The position numbers and the translations under genes were made by a program. DNA of 64,000 nt. It comes from CALMEC01 sp963706315 (GTDB lineage: Bacteria > Actinomycetota > Thermoleophilia > Miltoncostaeales > Miltoncostaeaceae). The notes under the pieces are model-generated. The model was not told where the DNA came from, did no database searches, and saw only the letters and a list, made by a program, of their open reading frames with translations. Location: positions 201,187 to 265,186 of the forward strand of contig CAVPMA010000013.1 of NCBI GenBank assembly GCA_963706315.1, given 5' to 3'. This document shows positions 63,761 to 64,000 of the stretch, one piece after another; positions within the stretch are counted from its first letter, which is position 1, and each line of letters opens with the position of its first letter.

Positions 63761-64000
63761 CAACCGCCCGCACGGCCGCGACGTGGCGGGCGACGGCCGT
63801 GGGCGACAGGGATCCGGCGGGGAGCTCCACGACGAAGGCCCCCGCGCCTCGCACGCGCCACTCGGTCCATTCGGCCACGGTGCCGGGCGGCGCGGCCAGC
63901 GGCAGGAACGGAAGGCCCACCAGTCGCGCGTACCGCCGCGCCGCGAGCGACGCGTCCGGATCGCGCACGTTGCGTTCCGGCTGGTGGAACCAGATCGACA
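63693..64000 (-). CDS. C-terminal part of an M14-type peptidase (murein peptide amidase-like), cut by window edge
   Basis: The minus-strand frame is open from the window edge to TGA at 63693-63695, giving 101 residues. It begins IWFHQPERNVRDPD and includes RRYARLVGLPFLPL, TVAEWTEWRVRGAGAFVVEL and PAGSLSP, the C-terminal landmarks of M14 murein peptide amidases; the Glu in FVVELP is the expected catalytic residue. The N-terminal metal motif would lie outside the window. The gene overlaps the convergent methyltransferase gene by 68 bases. Confidence 0.75.
   Translation of the reverse strand, partial: SIWFHQPERNVRDPDASLAARRYARLVGLPFLPLAAPPGTVAEWTEWRVRGAGAFVVELPAGSLSPTAVARHVAAVRAVATPGGASARSAAESTVSGGGAE

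Overview
The window is GC-rich DNA with densely packed genes, frequent GTG/TTG starts and several apparently leaderless genes. Protein content points to Actinomycetota: an actinobacterial-type contractile injection system, a PASTA protein, a Ser/Thr kinase, and small C-terminal modules seen in Solirubrobacterales-like secreted proteins. A Thermoleophilia-type host is my best guess, from protein content only; I cannot prove it.

Layout. Bases 1-10,260 are ordinary accessory chromosome: a small orphan protein carrying the putative cargo motif, a decayed alpha/beta-hydrolase, a DUF4386 membrane protein, tRNA-Ala(TGC), a TIGR01777 epimerase, a degenerate GGDEF protein, a zinc-ribbon/PAS protein coupled to an aldo/keto reductase, a secreted subtilase, a secreted TIM-barrel-like protein and a lipoprotein. 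Bases 10,266-54,639 are a large extracellular/cytoplasmic contractile injection system (eCIS) locus. A LuxR-type regulator faces a PAAR-like tip gene and a transmembrane Ser/Thr kinase. An approximately 26-kb minus-strand array (40,615 down to 14,461) then encodes, in transcription order: DUF4157 protein, AAA+ ATPase, DUF4157-OmpA protein, two YkgJ-type Cys-cluster proteins, DUF4255 terminator protein, pseudo-receiver, sheath, tube 1, two tail-chaperone-like proteins, a proline-rich tape-measure candidate, tube 2, LysM protein, VgrG-type spike, gp25, gpJ, gpI, a PASTA/TolB protein, an FHA-PqqD-M50 protease and a dual peptidoglycan hydrolase. Divergently (40,872-54,639, plus strand) lie probable cargo/effector genes (a 1,308-aa protein, a peptidoglycan-binding clan-CD-like protein, a DUF4157 protein, a phospholipase-C-like protein), an FHA protein, two TolB-propeller proteins and a lipoprotein. 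No tail-fibre gene and no sheath paralogue are visible.

Bases 54,675-57,597 hold a ComA phosphosulfolactate synthase, an FAD dehydrogenase and a LysR regulator. Bases 57,609-62,846 hold a second self-contained unit: a TPR-CHAT protease-like protein divergent from a cytosolic subtilase, followed by an ECF-type sigma factor and a small protein. A methyltransferase and the 3' end of an M14-type peptidase gene close the window.

How it may work together. Seven proteins share an N-terminal L-Q-x-x-x-G-N-x-A-like motif that could mark eCIS cargo. The kinase has three copies of a [GA]-[FY]-x-T-F-x-[RK] motif in its linker and the plus-strand FHA protein has one, which suggests a threonine-phosphorylation/FHA circuit like the one that controls type VI secretion. 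The PqqD-M50 protease sits next to a lytic enzyme with a leader-like N-terminus, which suggests proteolytic maturation. These functional links are inferences from motifs and gene order.
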